Part shown: piece after piece, positions 17,053 through 25,434 of the stretch
How positions within the stretch are numbered: position 1 is the first letter of the stretch
How the letters are laid out: the number at the start of each line of letters is the position of its first letter
Assembly: GCA_964612555.1 (NCBI GenBank)
Contig: CAZTBW010000003.1
Location: 62,001 to 126,000, forward strand
Length of the DNA stretch: 64,000 nucleotides
Origin: DAOLCO01 sp964612555
Lineage (GTDB): Bacteria > Bdellovibrionota_C > UBA2361 > SZUA-149 > DAOLCO01
Direction: 5' to 3'
Position numbers and translations under genes: made by a program
Notes under the pieces: generated by a model
What the model saw: the letters and a program-made list of their open reading frames with translations, nothing else
Databases searched by the model: none
What the model was told of the DNA's origin: nothing

Positions 17053-17166
17053 TCATTCAGTGTTCTCTTTTGTTTCGGAGGAGTCACTCTTTTTGCGTAT
17101 AGATAACCCCAGCATAATTAAGAGACAACCAGCGATAAAGATCAGGGTTGAAATGATTTCGTCCAT
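17053..17166 (-). CDS. Small single-pass membrane protein, 37 residues
   Basis: On the minus strand ATG 17166 is preceded by AAAGG at 8 bases and opens a 37-codon frame ending in TGA at 17053. The product has two acidic residues, a hydrophobic helix IISTLIFIAGCLLIMLGLSI (about 4-23), then a basic stop-transfer RKK and a Ser/Glu/Lys tail. This is the layout of a real N-out or hairpin-free small membrane protein. The family is unknown. It lies downstream of murE on the same strand but about 390 bases away, so it probably has its own promoter. It is too short for usual ORF cutoffs. Confidence 0.65.
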   Translation of the reverse strand: MDEIISTLIFIAGCLLIMLGLSIRKKSDSSETKENTE

Positions 17167-17553
17167 CTTTCTTACCTTTCTGTTTTCTGTGAAATAGAAC
17201 GTGAAAAAAGCCTATTAGCTTTTTTGAAAACCGAGTTCTTTATTTCATAAATTAAAATGTGTTGTCAAATTCTGGACCGTGCTTTCTACAGTTTTATTTA
17301 TAGTACTGGAATGTTTTAGAAAGTGTATGATAGCATCCTTTTTCCTGAAAGGTTTCCGTTGATACGAAAGAAGGTGGGAGGAAGGATGTCTTTTTTGCGT
17401 ATTTGCTCAACCTGCTTTTAAGTGAGGCACTCTTTTAAAACTGAAGAGAATCAAAACAGCGCCTCTTTTTTAATGATTTACTAAACTTGAACTCGCGAGT
17501 AAGTAATAAGCAAAGAGGTTTGAAGATGATTTAGGGTATTTGAGCCGAAGTTC
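17167..17553. other. Intergenic region after murE
   Basis: A 387-base gap. AAAAAAGC/GCTTTTTT (17204-17225, 6-base loop) can form an AT-rich hairpin with U-runs in both directions and may end the murE transcript. On the plus strand a strong GGGAGG site precedes an 11-codon frame (17386-17421, ATG TCT ... TAA); I cannot say whether it is translated. Confidence 0.4.
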
Positions 17554-19125
17554 TTATAATAATTCAGAGAATAACTCCCTGACCACTACCACATCATCAA
17601 ATGGATACTTGATACCGTGGATTTCCTGATAGTCTTCGTGCCCCTTGCCTGCGATGAGTACTATATCGTTTTTTCTTGCATGTTTTAGTGAAAACTCGAT
17701 TGCGTCATGGCGGTCGGTGATGGAATAGTATTCGATGTCTTTTTTCATGCGTACTGAATTTATGCCGGGCATGATGTCTTCGATGATTAGTTCAGGGTCT
17801 TCTGTTCGGGGGTTGTCGGATGTAATAACTGCAACATCTGAAAGTTCTGAAACGACTTCACCCATAAGAGGTCGCTTGGTTTTGTCCCTGTCCCCACCAC
17901 AACCAAAAACAGTAATGAGACGACCCCTGAGAGCAGAAGTTCTTTGTGCTTCATCTTCAAGGAACTCAAGTAGTACCCGCTGCACTTTATCAAGCGCATC
18001 CGGGGTGTGTGCATAATCAACAAACACACGTGGATAATGCTCTGTAACAAGCTGAAGCCGTCCCGGTACGGCTTTCAGGTGTGGTGCTTTTTTGAGTATG
18101 TCTTCGGGTTTTTTGCCGCAAGCCATGGAGATTCCAATAGCGAGGAGCATATTAGTGATATAAAAAGAACCCAAAAATTTGGTGGTGAGGGTATAGTCAG
18201 TTCCTGTATAGGCGAATGTAAAAGTGGTACTTTGAGGTGCCTGAGATATTTTTTTAAGATAGAGTTCAGAATCTTTTGTCCTTTCAGAAACTCGTACAAG
18301 ACTAACTTCCGGTAATTCTTTTTTGATTCTCAGCGCAAGTGAGTATCCAAAAGGGTCATCAATGTTAATTACGGCAGTACGATTCTTTTTACTACTCTCC
18401 TTCAGTTCACGAAAAAAAAGAAGGGACTTTATAGCACCATATGTTTCCATTGAACTATGATGGTCTAAATGATCTTGGGTGAGGTTGGAAAATGCAGCAA
18501 CATCCCACTCAGTTGTTGCAGTTCTGTACTGCTCAAGTCCATGTGAAGTTACTTCAACAACAGCAGATGTGCTGCCGTTCTTTAGTATATTTGAAAGCAG
18601 TTCCTGATATGTTATTGGGTCAAAAGTGGTTCTTCCCTCGTCAAGAAGTTTCTTTTGCACCTCTCCCTCAAATGAATAAGCACCAAGTGTGCCGATATAT
18701 GTCGAGCAAGCAGAGTTCTCTCCAAGGAGTTGTGCTACAATCCATGCAGTTGAAGTTTTTCCATTAGTACCGGTGATGCCAATACAGGATAGTGAAGCGG
18801 ATGGCTTCCCATACTGTATCCCTGTGAGACGAGAAAGGGCGAGGCGTATGTTTGATACGTATATAAAAGGGACTTCTAAAGTAATATCCGGAGGTGAAGT
18901 ATCCTCCAGAATTACAAGAGACGCTCCGTTTTTAATGGCATCAGGAATAAATCTGCTACCATCTTCCCGGTAACCTGAAATAGCAAAAAAGGCATTTCCT
19001 TTTAAAACCTTCCTGGAATCAAACGAAATACCGGAAATAGTTAAATCAGAATGAAGATCATGTTCATACCCTAGGGTCTGAACACCAAGGTCTTTATATA
19101 TGTTAATAATTTCTTCGATTTTCAT
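17554..19125 (-). CDS. murE: UDP-MurNAc-tripeptide synthetase MurE
   Basis: MurE adds the third amino acid to the peptidoglycan peptide in the cytosol. The 523-residue protein has the ATP loop GTNGKT (119-124), FDSRKV near the N-terminus, EVTSHGLEQ, FSNLTQDHLDHH and the specificity motif DNPR (437-440) followed by TEDP. DNPR is typical of meso-diaminopimelate-adding enzymes and so points to a Gram-negative-type wall. It sits 14 bases after the small mutase subunit, at the end of an acyl-CoA operon instead of in a dcw wall cluster. No strong ribosome site is seen. Confidence 0.96.
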   Translation of the reverse strand: MKIEEIINIYKDLGVQTLGYEHDLHSDLTISGISFDSRKVLKGNAFFAISGYREDGSRFIPDAIKNGASLVILEDTSPPDITLEVPFIYVSNIRLALSRLTGIQYGKPSASLSCIGITGTNGKTSTAWIVAQLLGENSACSTYIGTLGAYSFEGEVQKKLLDEGRTTFDPITYQELLSNILKNGSTSAVVEVTSHGLEQYRTATTEWDVAAFSNLTQDHLDHHSSMETYGAIKSLLFFRELKESSKKNRTAVINIDDPFGYSLALRIKKELPEVSLVRVSERTKDSELYLKKISQAPQSTTFTFAYTGTDYTLTTKFLGSFYITNMLLAIGISMACGKKPEDILKKAPHLKAVPGRLQLVTEHYPRVFVDYAHTPDALDKVQRVLLEFLEDEAQRTSALRGRLITVFGCGGDRDKTKRPLMGEVVSELSDVAVITSDNPRTEDPELIIEDIMPGINSVRMKKDIEYYSITDRHDAIEFSLKHARKNDIVLIAGKGHEDYQEIHGIKYPFDDVVVVRELFSELL

Positions 19126-19139
19126 AGGTGAAACAAGAC

Positions 19140-19535
19140 TTATTTCTGAATATTATCTTTTATCCACTTAACCGACTCTTCAGTAGAAGTGCCCGGAGTA
19201 AAGATTTTTTTTACACCTAACTTGTATAATTCTTCAATGTCTTCATCGGGGATTATTCCACCACCAAAGACCAGAATATCTCCGGCATTTTCCTTTTCAA
19301 GAAGTGCAATCACTTTTGGAAATACGGTCATATGAGCACCTGAAAGTATGCTCACTCCTATGGCATCTACGTCTTCATCAATTGCAGAACGGACTACGAG
19401 TTCTGCCGTTTGGTGGAGCCCTGTGTATATTACCTCCATTCCCGCATCTCGCAAGGCACGGGCTATTACTTTTGCTCCACGATCATGTCCATCAAGCCCC
19501 ACTTTGGCAATCAAAACTCGTATCGGTCTATCCAT
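19140..19535 (-). CDS. B12-binding small subunit of acyl-CoA mutase
   Basis: A 131-residue stand-alone cobalamin-binding domain. The DxHxxG motif (D15-G-H17-D-R-G20) supplies the lower axial histidine; SxL (SILSGAHM) and GGGIIPDED complete the fold. With the large subunit just upstream (36-base gap) it forms a split mutase like IcmB of isobutyryl-CoA mutase (about 136 residues) or the small subunit of archaeal methylmalonyl-CoA mutase. Residues in the partner favour isobutyryl-CoA. murE follows after 14 bases. Confidence 0.93.
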   Translation of the reverse strand: MDRPIRVLIAKVGLDGHDRGAKVIARALRDAGMEVIYTGLHQTAELVVRSAIDEDVDAIGVSILSGAHMTVFPKVIALLEKENAGDILVFGGGIIPDEDIEELYKLGVKKIFTPGTSTEESVKWIKDNIQK

Positions 19536-19571
19536 CTAAAGAGGTTCTCCCAAAAGTATCGCTATACATCA

Positions 19572-21200
19572 CTAAACGAATCCAGGATCCCGGTATATCC
19601 CAAATACATCCCTGTATATATCTGAAATTTCACCAAGAGTAACCCCTTTATCTACGGCTTCAACCAATACCGGCATTAAATTCTGTCCACTCTGACAGTG
19701 TTTTTTGATCTTGATCAAATATTTACTTACTTCTTCATTGTTTCGGGTAGACAGGAAATTTTTAAACTGTGTAATGCGATTTTTTTCAAGCTCATGAGGT
19801 ATCTTATGTGTCGGAATTTTCTGGCTTTCTGAACCTTCGGTAAATTTGGTAACTCCGACTATATCCTGAGTACCCACTTCCAGCTCCTTCTGGTAGCGAT
19901 AGGCAGATTCAGCTATTTCTTTTTGTGGATAGCCTCTTTCAATTGCTACAAGCATACCTCCCATTTCATCAAGTATGGAAATATATTCCATTGCTTTCTT
20001 TTCAATGGCATCAGTCATCCATTCAACAAAATAAGAACCTGCAAGTGGGTCAACAGTTGAAGCAACTCCTGTTTCATGGGCAATAATCTGCTGGGTTCGA
20101 AGTGCAACCATAACCGCCTCTTCTGTTGGCAGTGACAGGGTTTCATCAAGTGCATTCGTATGAAGTGATTGCGTGCCACCGAGAACTGCCGCAAGTGCCT
20201 GAATCGCAACACGTGCAACATTATTTAATGGCTGCTGAGCAGTGAGACTCACTCCCGCAGTCTGGGCATGGGTTCTTAGCATCATGGAGCGCTCATTTTT
20301 GGCTCCGAAACGCTCTTTCATGAATTTTGCCCACATTCTGCGAGCTGCTCTGAATTTTGCAATTTCTTCAAAAAAATCATTATGAACATCCCAGAAAAAG
20401 GATAAACGGGGAGCAAAAGAATCAATATCCAAACCTCTTTTTACACACTGCTCTGCATACGTCAGTCCATTATATATGGTAAATGCAAGCTCCTGCGGAG
20501 CAGTCGCCCCGGCTTCACGAATGTGATAGCCTGAAATACTTACGGGATGAAAACGACTTGCTTCTTTACTGCAATACTCAATCATGTCGCACACAATCCG
20601 GACAGAAGGCTCTGGTGGGCTGATCCATTCTTTCTGGGCGATAAATTCTTTTAGAATATCATTCTGGATTGTGCCTCCCATATCATGGAGCGAATATCCC
20701 CTTCTCTTTCCAAGAGCAAAGTACATTGCAAGTACAGGACTCGCACTACAGTTAATCGTCATGGACGTGGTGACTTGAGTAAGGTCAATATCTTTAAAGA
20801 GTGCCTCCATGTCATCAATGCAGGCAACACTGACCCCTTCTCTTCCTACCTCACCTTCAGAAAGAGAATGTGTCGGGTCATATCCCATGAGGCTTGGCAT
20901 ATCAAAAGCAGTTGAGAGACCCGTCTGACCATGAGAGAGAAGATAATGAAAGCGCTTGTTTGTATCTTCAGGGTCACCAAAACCTGCGAACTGGCGCATC
21001 GTCCAGAAACGAGCCCTGTAACCTTTTGATCGTACTCCTCTTGTAAAAGGATATTTTCCCGGAAAACCGATTTCGGGAGGAACGTCATCAGGATACACCA
21101 GAGGCGGAATTTCTATACCACTCAGGCTGTAGAACTTCTCTCTGAGTTCCTTGTCTTTTTTTGCTAACTCCTGCCATTCTTTTTCAAGGGATTTACTCAT
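19572..21200 (-). CDS. Acyl-CoA mutase large subunit, isobutyryl-CoA-mutase-like
   Basis: The 542-residue protein is the catalytic TIM-barrel subunit of the B12-dependent acyl-CoA mutases (YPFTRGV, SAFDMPSL-type segment, GTIQNDILKEF, SISGYHIREAGA, QTAGVSLTAQQPLNN, PLAGSYFVE). In methylmalonyl-CoA mutase the substrate carboxylate is held by Tyr89 and Arg207; here the aligned residues are Phe71 (in RQFAGFG) and Gln189 (in IAQKEW). The pair Phe/Gln, with the same 118-residue spacing, is the published isobutyryl-CoA mutase signature (Phe80/Gln198). The reaction would be isobutyryl-CoA to n-butyryl-CoA, linking valine breakdown to beta-oxidation, which fits the neighbouring dehydrogenase and hydratase. 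Automatic annotation would call it methylmalonyl-CoA mutase. Confidence 0.9.
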   Translation of the reverse strand: MSKSLEKEWQELAKKDKELREKFYSLSGIEIPPLVYPDDVPPEIGFPGKYPFTRGVRSKGYRARFWTMRQFAGFGDPEDTNKRFHYLLSHGQTGLSTAFDMPSLMGYDPTHSLSEGEVGREGVSVACIDDMEALFKDIDLTQVTTSMTINCSASPVLAMYFALGKRRGYSLHDMGGTIQNDILKEFIAQKEWISPPEPSVRIVCDMIEYCSKEASRFHPVSISGYHIREAGATAPQELAFTIYNGLTYAEQCVKRGLDIDSFAPRLSFFWDVHNDFFEEIAKFRAARRMWAKFMKERFGAKNERSMMLRTHAQTAGVSLTAQQPLNNVARVAIQALAAVLGGTQSLHTNALDETLSLPTEEAVMVALRTQQIIAHETGVASTVDPLAGSYFVEWMTDAIEKKAMEYISILDEMGGMLVAIERGYPQKEIAESAYRYQKELEVGTQDIVGVTKFTEGSESQKIPTHKIPHELEKNRITQFKNFLSTRNNEEVSKYLIKIKKHCQSGQNLMPVLVEAVDKGVTLGEISDIYRDVFGIYRDPGFV

Positions 21201-21206
21201 AAGGAA

Positions 21207-22367
21207 TCAAGATCGCTCCTTCATAAGTTGTGTGGCAATAACCAGTCGCTGGATTTCACTCGTTCCTTCATAAATTTCTGTAATTTTGGCATCACGAAGA
21301 TATCTTTCGACATTAAACTCTTTGACATATCCATATCCACCGTGAATCTGTAGTGCCTTATTGGCAACTCTGCTTGCAGTTTCTGAAGCAAAGAGTTTTG
21401 CCTGAGCGGCTTCCTTTGAATAATTCAACTTTTTATCTTTTTTTCTTGCTGCGGCAAAAGTGAGAAATCTCGCTGCATCAAGTTCAGTTGCCATATCGGC
21501 AAGATAGTTTTGGATACTTTGGTGCTCATAAAGATACTTACCAAAAGTTTTTCTTTCTGTAGAGTATCGAAGCGCATCATTAAGTGCGGCAGAACCTATC
21601 CCGACGGCTTGTGCAGCAATTCCAATCCTCCCCCCATCAAGGGTGCTCATTGCAATTTTAAATCCTTCACCCGGACTCCCCAAAAGATTTTCTTCAGGTA
21701 TGAGCACATCTTCAAGGATGATACTTGATGTAGGAGAACCGCAAATTCCAAGTTTCTCCTCGTGTTTTCCAAGGCTCACTCCCTTGGTGGTTTTCATATC
21801 CAGAATAAAAGCAGTAATCCCCTTATGCCCCGCCTGTGGGTCATGCATGGTAAAAAGTATGCACACGTGTGCTTCAGGGGCATTGGTAATCCAGTTTTTT
21901 ACCCCGTTAATGCGCCAGGAATTTCCTTCTTTTTTTGCGATACAGGTCTGTCGTGCGGCATCACTTCCCGTTCCCGGTTCACTCAGGGCAAAACATCCAA
22001 GCCATTCCCCGGTCACCATTTTTGGTAAATACTTTTTCTTTTGTTCTTCTGTTCCAAAATTTTCTAGAGGATAAAGGGCAAGCGAATTGTGTGCACTGAC
22101 TATGACTGAAGTAGAGGCACAGACCTTTGCAAGCTGTTCGATGATACAGGCATATGCAGTGGTTGAAAGTGCACTTCCTCCGTAGCTTTCAGAAACACAA
22201 ACCCCAAGAAAACCCATGTTTCCGAGTTCCGGAATGAGCTCCCCCGGAAAGTAATGTTCCTGATCAATCTTTTTTGCAAGAGGAAGAACTTTTTCCCGGG
22301 AAAATGCCTCTGCCGATTCATTAATCAAAATTTCATCTTCATCAAGGAGGAGGTCTATAGATCGCAT
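21207..22367 (-). CDS. Acyl-CoA dehydrogenase
   Basis: A 386-residue FAD flavoenzyme that oxidises acyl-CoA to enoyl-CoA. It shows FALSEPGTGSDA, the WITNA segment, the Gly-rich FAD region and the catalytic base E367 in YEGTSEIQ, the position used by short-chain/butyryl-CoA dehydrogenases. Length and motifs match that class. It lies 6 bases before the mutase large subunit and 36 bases after the enoyl-CoA hydratase gene. Butyryl-CoA or a branched short chain is the likely substrate from context. Confidence 0.95.
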   Translation of the reverse strand: MRSIDLLLDEDEILINESAEAFSREKVLPLAKKIDQEHYFPGELIPELGNMGFLGVCVSESYGGSALSTTAYACIIEQLAKVCASTSVIVSAHNSLALYPLENFGTEEQKKKYLPKMVTGEWLGCFALSEPGTGSDAARQTCIAKKEGNSWRINGVKNWITNAPEAHVCILFTMHDPQAGHKGITAFILDMKTTKGVSLGKHEEKLGICGSPTSSIILEDVLIPEENLLGSPGEGFKIAMSTLDGGRIGIAAQAVGIGSAALNDALRYSTERKTFGKYLYEHQSIQNYLADMATELDAARFLTFAAARKKDKKLNYSKEAAQAKLFASETASRVANKALQIHGGYGYVKEFNVERYLRDAKITEIYEGTSEIQRLVIATQLMKERS

Positions 22368-22403
22368 GGTATAAGCCTTTTTAGTACTACCCGGTTTAAA
22401 AAT

Positions 22404-23195
22404 TTATGAAAATTTTGGTGGTCGATTTTCTACAAAAGCGGTTCTTCCCTCAATTGCATCATCGGTAAAAAACACCTTGAGAAATTCATCCTGCTCTACT
22501 GAAAGTCCATAGCCTTCACTGGCACTCAAAGATGCTTCAATGCTCTTTTTTGCTGCCTTGATAGCCTCAGGTGGGAAAGATGCCAGTTTATCACAAATGT
22601 TTTTAAATTCATTTTCAATCCCTTCTTCTTTCAGAAGGTAATTTGCAATACCAAGTCTGAAAGCCTCTTCTGCCTCTATTCTGTTTCCGGTAAAGATTAA
22701 TTGTTTTGCCATGGAGTGCCCCACTCGCCTCAAAATTCTCTGAGTTCCACCAAAACCGGGTATGAGCCCAAGTGAAATTTCAGGAAATGCAAACTTTGCC
22801 GTTTCTGATGCTGCAATAAGGTCACAGGAAAGGGCAAGTTCAAAGCCTCCCCCAAGACAGTAACCTCTTACGAAGGCTATTGTGGGACATGGGAAGCTGC
22901 TGATACGTTTCATGACTCTTTGCCCAAGGCTGATAAAGGTATCAAGTGACTCCGGGCTGAGCTCTGTGAATTCTTTTACATCAGCACCTGCAACAAAAGC
23001 CTTTTCTCCTGCCCCTTGAAAAACAAGCACTCGAATTTTATCAAGTGCTTTGGGGTTGGACACTAAACCCAGTAGGGTATTATCAAGTTCTTCTAAAAGT
23101 GCAGTGTTCAGGGCATTGAGTGATTTAGGACGATTAATAGTGATTGCAAGAATACGGTCATTACTTTTTTCAATCGAAATAAGTCCAGTGGTCAT
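22404..23195 (-). CDS. Enoyl-CoA hydratase/isomerase
   Basis: A crotonase-family protein of 263 residues that hydrates enoyl-CoA. The oxyanion segment is AFVAGADVKEF and the two catalytic glutamates lie in GGGFELALSCD and FAFPEISLGLIPGFGGTQ. I start at ATG 23195 because GAGG lies 8 bases upstream and the hydratase fold begins there; the longer frame to 23258 adds an unrelated 21-residue leader. It is the second gene of the HIT-to-murE operon and works directly after the acyl-CoA dehydrogenase. Confidence 0.94.
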   Translation of the reverse strand: MTTGLISIEKSNDRILAITINRPKSLNALNTALLEELDNTLLGLVSNPKALDKIRVLVFQGAGEKAFVAGADVKEFTELSPESLDTFISLGQRVMKRISSFPCPTIAFVRGYCLGGGFELALSCDLIAASETAKFAFPEISLGLIPGFGGTQRILRRVGHSMAKQLIFTGNRIEAEEAFRLGIANYLLKEEGIENEFKNICDKLASFPPEAIKAAKKSIEASLSASEGYGLSVEQDEFLKVFFTDDAIEGRTAFVENRPPKFS

Positions 23196-23258
23196 GAAAT
23201 TTTCCTCGTTCCTAAAAATATAAAGTATGTAGTTACAGCCAACGTACCCCGATAACAA

Positions 23259-23606
23259 TTATCCCGGAGGCCAGGACATGGCGCGCCCCCCTATTACATG
23301 CAGGTGCAATTGAAATACTGTTTGTAATGCGTGATGTCCATTATTAATCACAACCCGGTATCCATTTTTTTTGAGTCCTTCTGCTTCAGCCACTTTACTG
23401 GAAACAAGCAGTAAATGTCCCAAAATGTCCTGATGTGATTCATCTGCATCCTCAAGTTTGGGAATACTCACCTTTGGGACTACCAGTATGTGCACCGGAG
23501 CTGCCGGGTTAATATCTCTGAAAGCGATCGCCCTGTCGTCTTCGTAGACAATATCAGCCGGCAACTCTTTGTCGATTATTTTGTGAAATATAGTTTTTTC
23601 TGACAC
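23259..23606 (-). CDS. HIT-family (HinT-like) nucleotide-binding protein
   Basis: A 115-residue histidine-triad protein, likely a purine-nucleoside phosphoramidase. The sequence runs from IFHKIIDKELPADIVYEDD to NNGHHALQTVFQLHLHVIGGR and ends WPPG as in HinT. The triad reads QLHLH rather than HxHxH; the first His is Gln while the catalytic middle His remains. The start is GTG 23606 with GAGG 6 bases before it. It heads the operon hydratase-dehydrogenase-mutase-murE, 63 bases before the hydratase. Confidence 0.92.
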   Translation of the reverse strand: MSEKTIFHKIIDKELPADIVYEDDRAIAFRDINPAAPVHILVVPKVSIPKLEDADESHQDILGHLLLVSSKVAEAEGLKKNGYRVVINNGHHALQTVFQLHLHVIGGRAMSWPPG

Positions 23607-23792
23607 CCTGAACCTCTAAAATCATTCAAATACCATTCTAGCCTAATACATTCAGCCGTTAAACCCGGATTTTGCGCCTGAATAAGCATTCTGTACTCTT
23701 TTGGTATGTATATTGCTCCCAAAAAATTTATTATGAAGTTTTCATACACTTTATTGAGCATTTATACATCCTAATTAAGAAGGTATTTCCCC

Positions 23793-24488
23793 ATGATGGA
23801 GCGAGTATTTGCAAGGTTTAATATAGAGTTGAATATGGATTCGTATTTCAAATCACCAACCTCTGTTGAGCATGAATTTGCGGATGTAAGTCCTGAAGCG
23901 GTTTTTGAGGCTTCAGAAATCTCCGGGTTTCTAAACAGACATGCGTATTCAAATCTTTGTTCCCTCTTCAGCAATAACTATCCTCTTCCCAAATCTCCGA
24001 TCGCTTATCCACTAAGCATAGAAGAGCTTGAAATGCTGGAAGCGGAATTAATTAATCAGGGGATTTTGAACACTGAAGTAAATGCACTCAGTAAACGGGT
24101 AAGAAGAGAAATCAGCCTTCTTCTCTGGAGTGGAAAAAGACATAATGTTTCTCACAGTGATATAAATTTCAAGATAGATTTAAGATCATTCATTAAATTT
24201 GAGGTTCTAAAATTAAGCACTGCCAGTGATCTGGGTAGTACCGTCTCCTACACTCTTAAGCAAAAGCTGAAAAATGAACTTGCTTATCTGGATCAGTTTG
24301 CAGCATACCTTAATGGTGCTTTTGAAGAACCACGATCAGGCTATGAAAGAGGGCTTAATCTGGTTTTAAAGGCAATTATGAAGACAAACCAAAGAGATGA
24401 GACGCGGTTGAGTTTTACTTTGCCTATATCGAAAAATGATTTCATACGAATTCTCGAATTGAGACACCGTAAACCAGCGAAAGAGTAA
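23793..24488 (+). CDS. Unrecognised cytosolic protein, 231 residues
   Basis: I do not recognise this protein. It starts at ATG 23793 with AAGG about 9 bases upstream. It is helical and charged, lacks a signal peptide and membrane segments, and ends in a basic tail (RHRKPAKE). A short segment SIEELEMLEAELINQGIL and a later YTLKQKLKNELAYLDQF look amphipathic. It is divergent from the HIT operon and convergent with the secreted protein gene; the minus-strand terminator hairpin begins 12 bases after its stop. Confidence 0.7.
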   Translation: MMERVFARFNIELNMDSYFKSPTSVEHEFADVSPEAVFEASEISGFLNRHAYSNLCSLFSNNYPLPKSPIAYPLSIEELEMLEAELINQGILNTEVNALSKRVRREISLLLWSGKRHNVSHSDINFKIDLRSFIKFEVLKLSTASDLGSTVSYTLKQKLKNELAYLDQFAAYLNGAFEEPRSGYERGLNLVLKAIMKTNQRDETRLSFTLPISKNDFIRILELRHRKPAKE

Positions 24489-24499
24489 TCAACAAAAAA

Positions 24500-24528
24500 G
24501 TGCGAGCACAAAAATTTTATGCTCGCAC
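24500..24528 (-). terminator. Rho-independent terminator of the secreted-protein gene
   Basis: GTGCGAGCA (24500-24508) and TGCTCGCAC (24520-24528) pair perfectly around an 11-base loop. Read on the minus strand the stem is followed at once by a run of six T, as expected for a terminator of the gene ending at 24582. On the plus strand there is no U-tract. Confidence 0.85.
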
Positions 24529-24530
24529 GG

Positions 24531-24579
24531 TGTCCCCCTTCGCTCCCCGTAGCACCCTTCCTGGGGCGCAGGGGGGTGG
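24531..24579 (-). repeat. GC-rich repeat, copy A
   Basis: On the minus strand it contains CCCAGGAAGGGTGCTACGGGG. Copy B at 58258-58292 has the related CCTAGGAAAGGTGCTTCGGGG (18 of 21 identical). In both places the repeat comes directly before a hairpin in the same orientation. The sequence is far more GC-rich than its surroundings. Confidence 0.65.
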
Positions 24580-24581
24580 TA

Positions 24582-25322
24582 CTAATTCTCCACTCTAGGG
24601 GCAAGAGATTCTGTTGCAGTAATATCAAGATTCACGCCATCGAATTTGTATTTAGATACATTTGCAACCAGGGCTCCAAGACTACCATTATGAGCAATCT
24701 GAACAGAACCAAATGTATTTGCAGCTCCGCCAATGTCATGAACTGCAATATCCTGCCTTGTATTTGGTTGAAGCACTACCGGAAAGGATGTAATTTGAGT
24801 ACCGTTAAATCCCCTTAATGTCACAGTTGCGGTAACTGCAACATTACTAATGTTTTTAACTTCAAGAAAGTTTACCGGATTTGCAGCAGTGACCGTGTTG
24901 AAGTTACCAAAAAGAGTTGTGTTATGGCAGGTGAAGATGGCTCTTCTCAATGAACCAATTCCAACTTGATTAACAGTAACCGTATGTGATCCGGCATTAT
25001 TGGCAATAAACGCAAAAGCTGCTCTTTCCTGGCTTCCACCATCGGCATTTCCTCTCATTGTGAGAGTAGGACTCCCGCTTCCTGGAAACGTGGCAAATGT
25101 AGTATTAAATAAAACAACATCCAGTCCGGTAGGCGGTATGGCTCTGCAGTAATATGAATTACCTGCTGTTGCAATCAAACCAATAGTGTCATTTACAGCA
25201 TAGGTAGTGTAGCTGTCTAATTCGGTTCTTTGATAACCCGGAACTACAAATCCGGTAGCTGAAGCAGCCGAACTAAAACCAAGTACTAAACTGAACAGGA
25301 CTATTTTTCTAAATATTTCCAT
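24582..25322 (-). CDS. Secreted beta-rich protein of unknown function
   Basis: A 246-residue protein with a Sec signal peptide (basic MEIFRK, hydrophobic IVLFSLVLGFSSA, cleavage probably after ASA near residue 22). The mature part is rich in Thr, Asn, Val and Gly, with regular beta-strand alternation. The second half (TVTLRGFNGTQITSFP ... FGSVQIAHNGSLGALVANVSKY) looks like an extracellular beta-sandwich seen in cell-surface proteins. AAGGA lies about 11 bases before the start. The gene ends in a good terminator at 24500-24528. Function is unknown. Confidence 0.8.
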   Translation of the reverse strand: MEIFRKIVLFSLVLGFSSAASATGFVVPGYQRTELDSYTTYAVNDTIGLIATAGNSYYCRAIPPTGLDVVLFNTTFATFPGSGSPTLTMRGNADGGSQERAAFAFIANNAGSHTVTVNQVGIGSLRRAIFTCHNTTLFGNFNTVTAANPVNFLEVKNISNVAVTATVTLRGFNGTQITSFPVVLQPNTRQDIAVHDIGGAANTFGSVQIAHNGSLGALVANVSKYKFDGVNLDITATESLAPRVEN

Positions 25323-25434
25323 ATAATAAGTTTCCTTTTTTTGTAGATGATATCTAAGAACTACATATTTAATTCAGGGGGATACTATTGCAATAACCTT
25401 TACTGGTAAAGCGGTTTGATAACTTAGGACTTTT

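Noticed and set aside
17003..17197. Plus-strand 64-codon frame
   Set aside because: No ribosome site; the opposite strand carries a better-supported small membrane protein.
19572..21200. Naming the large mutase subunit methylmalonyl-CoA mutase
   Set aside because: The Tyr/Arg pair that binds the methylmalonyl carboxylate is replaced by Phe71/Gln189.
23576..23761. 61-codon minus frame overlapping the HIT gene start
   Set aside because: No recognisable domain and out of frame with HIT; too weak to report as a gene.
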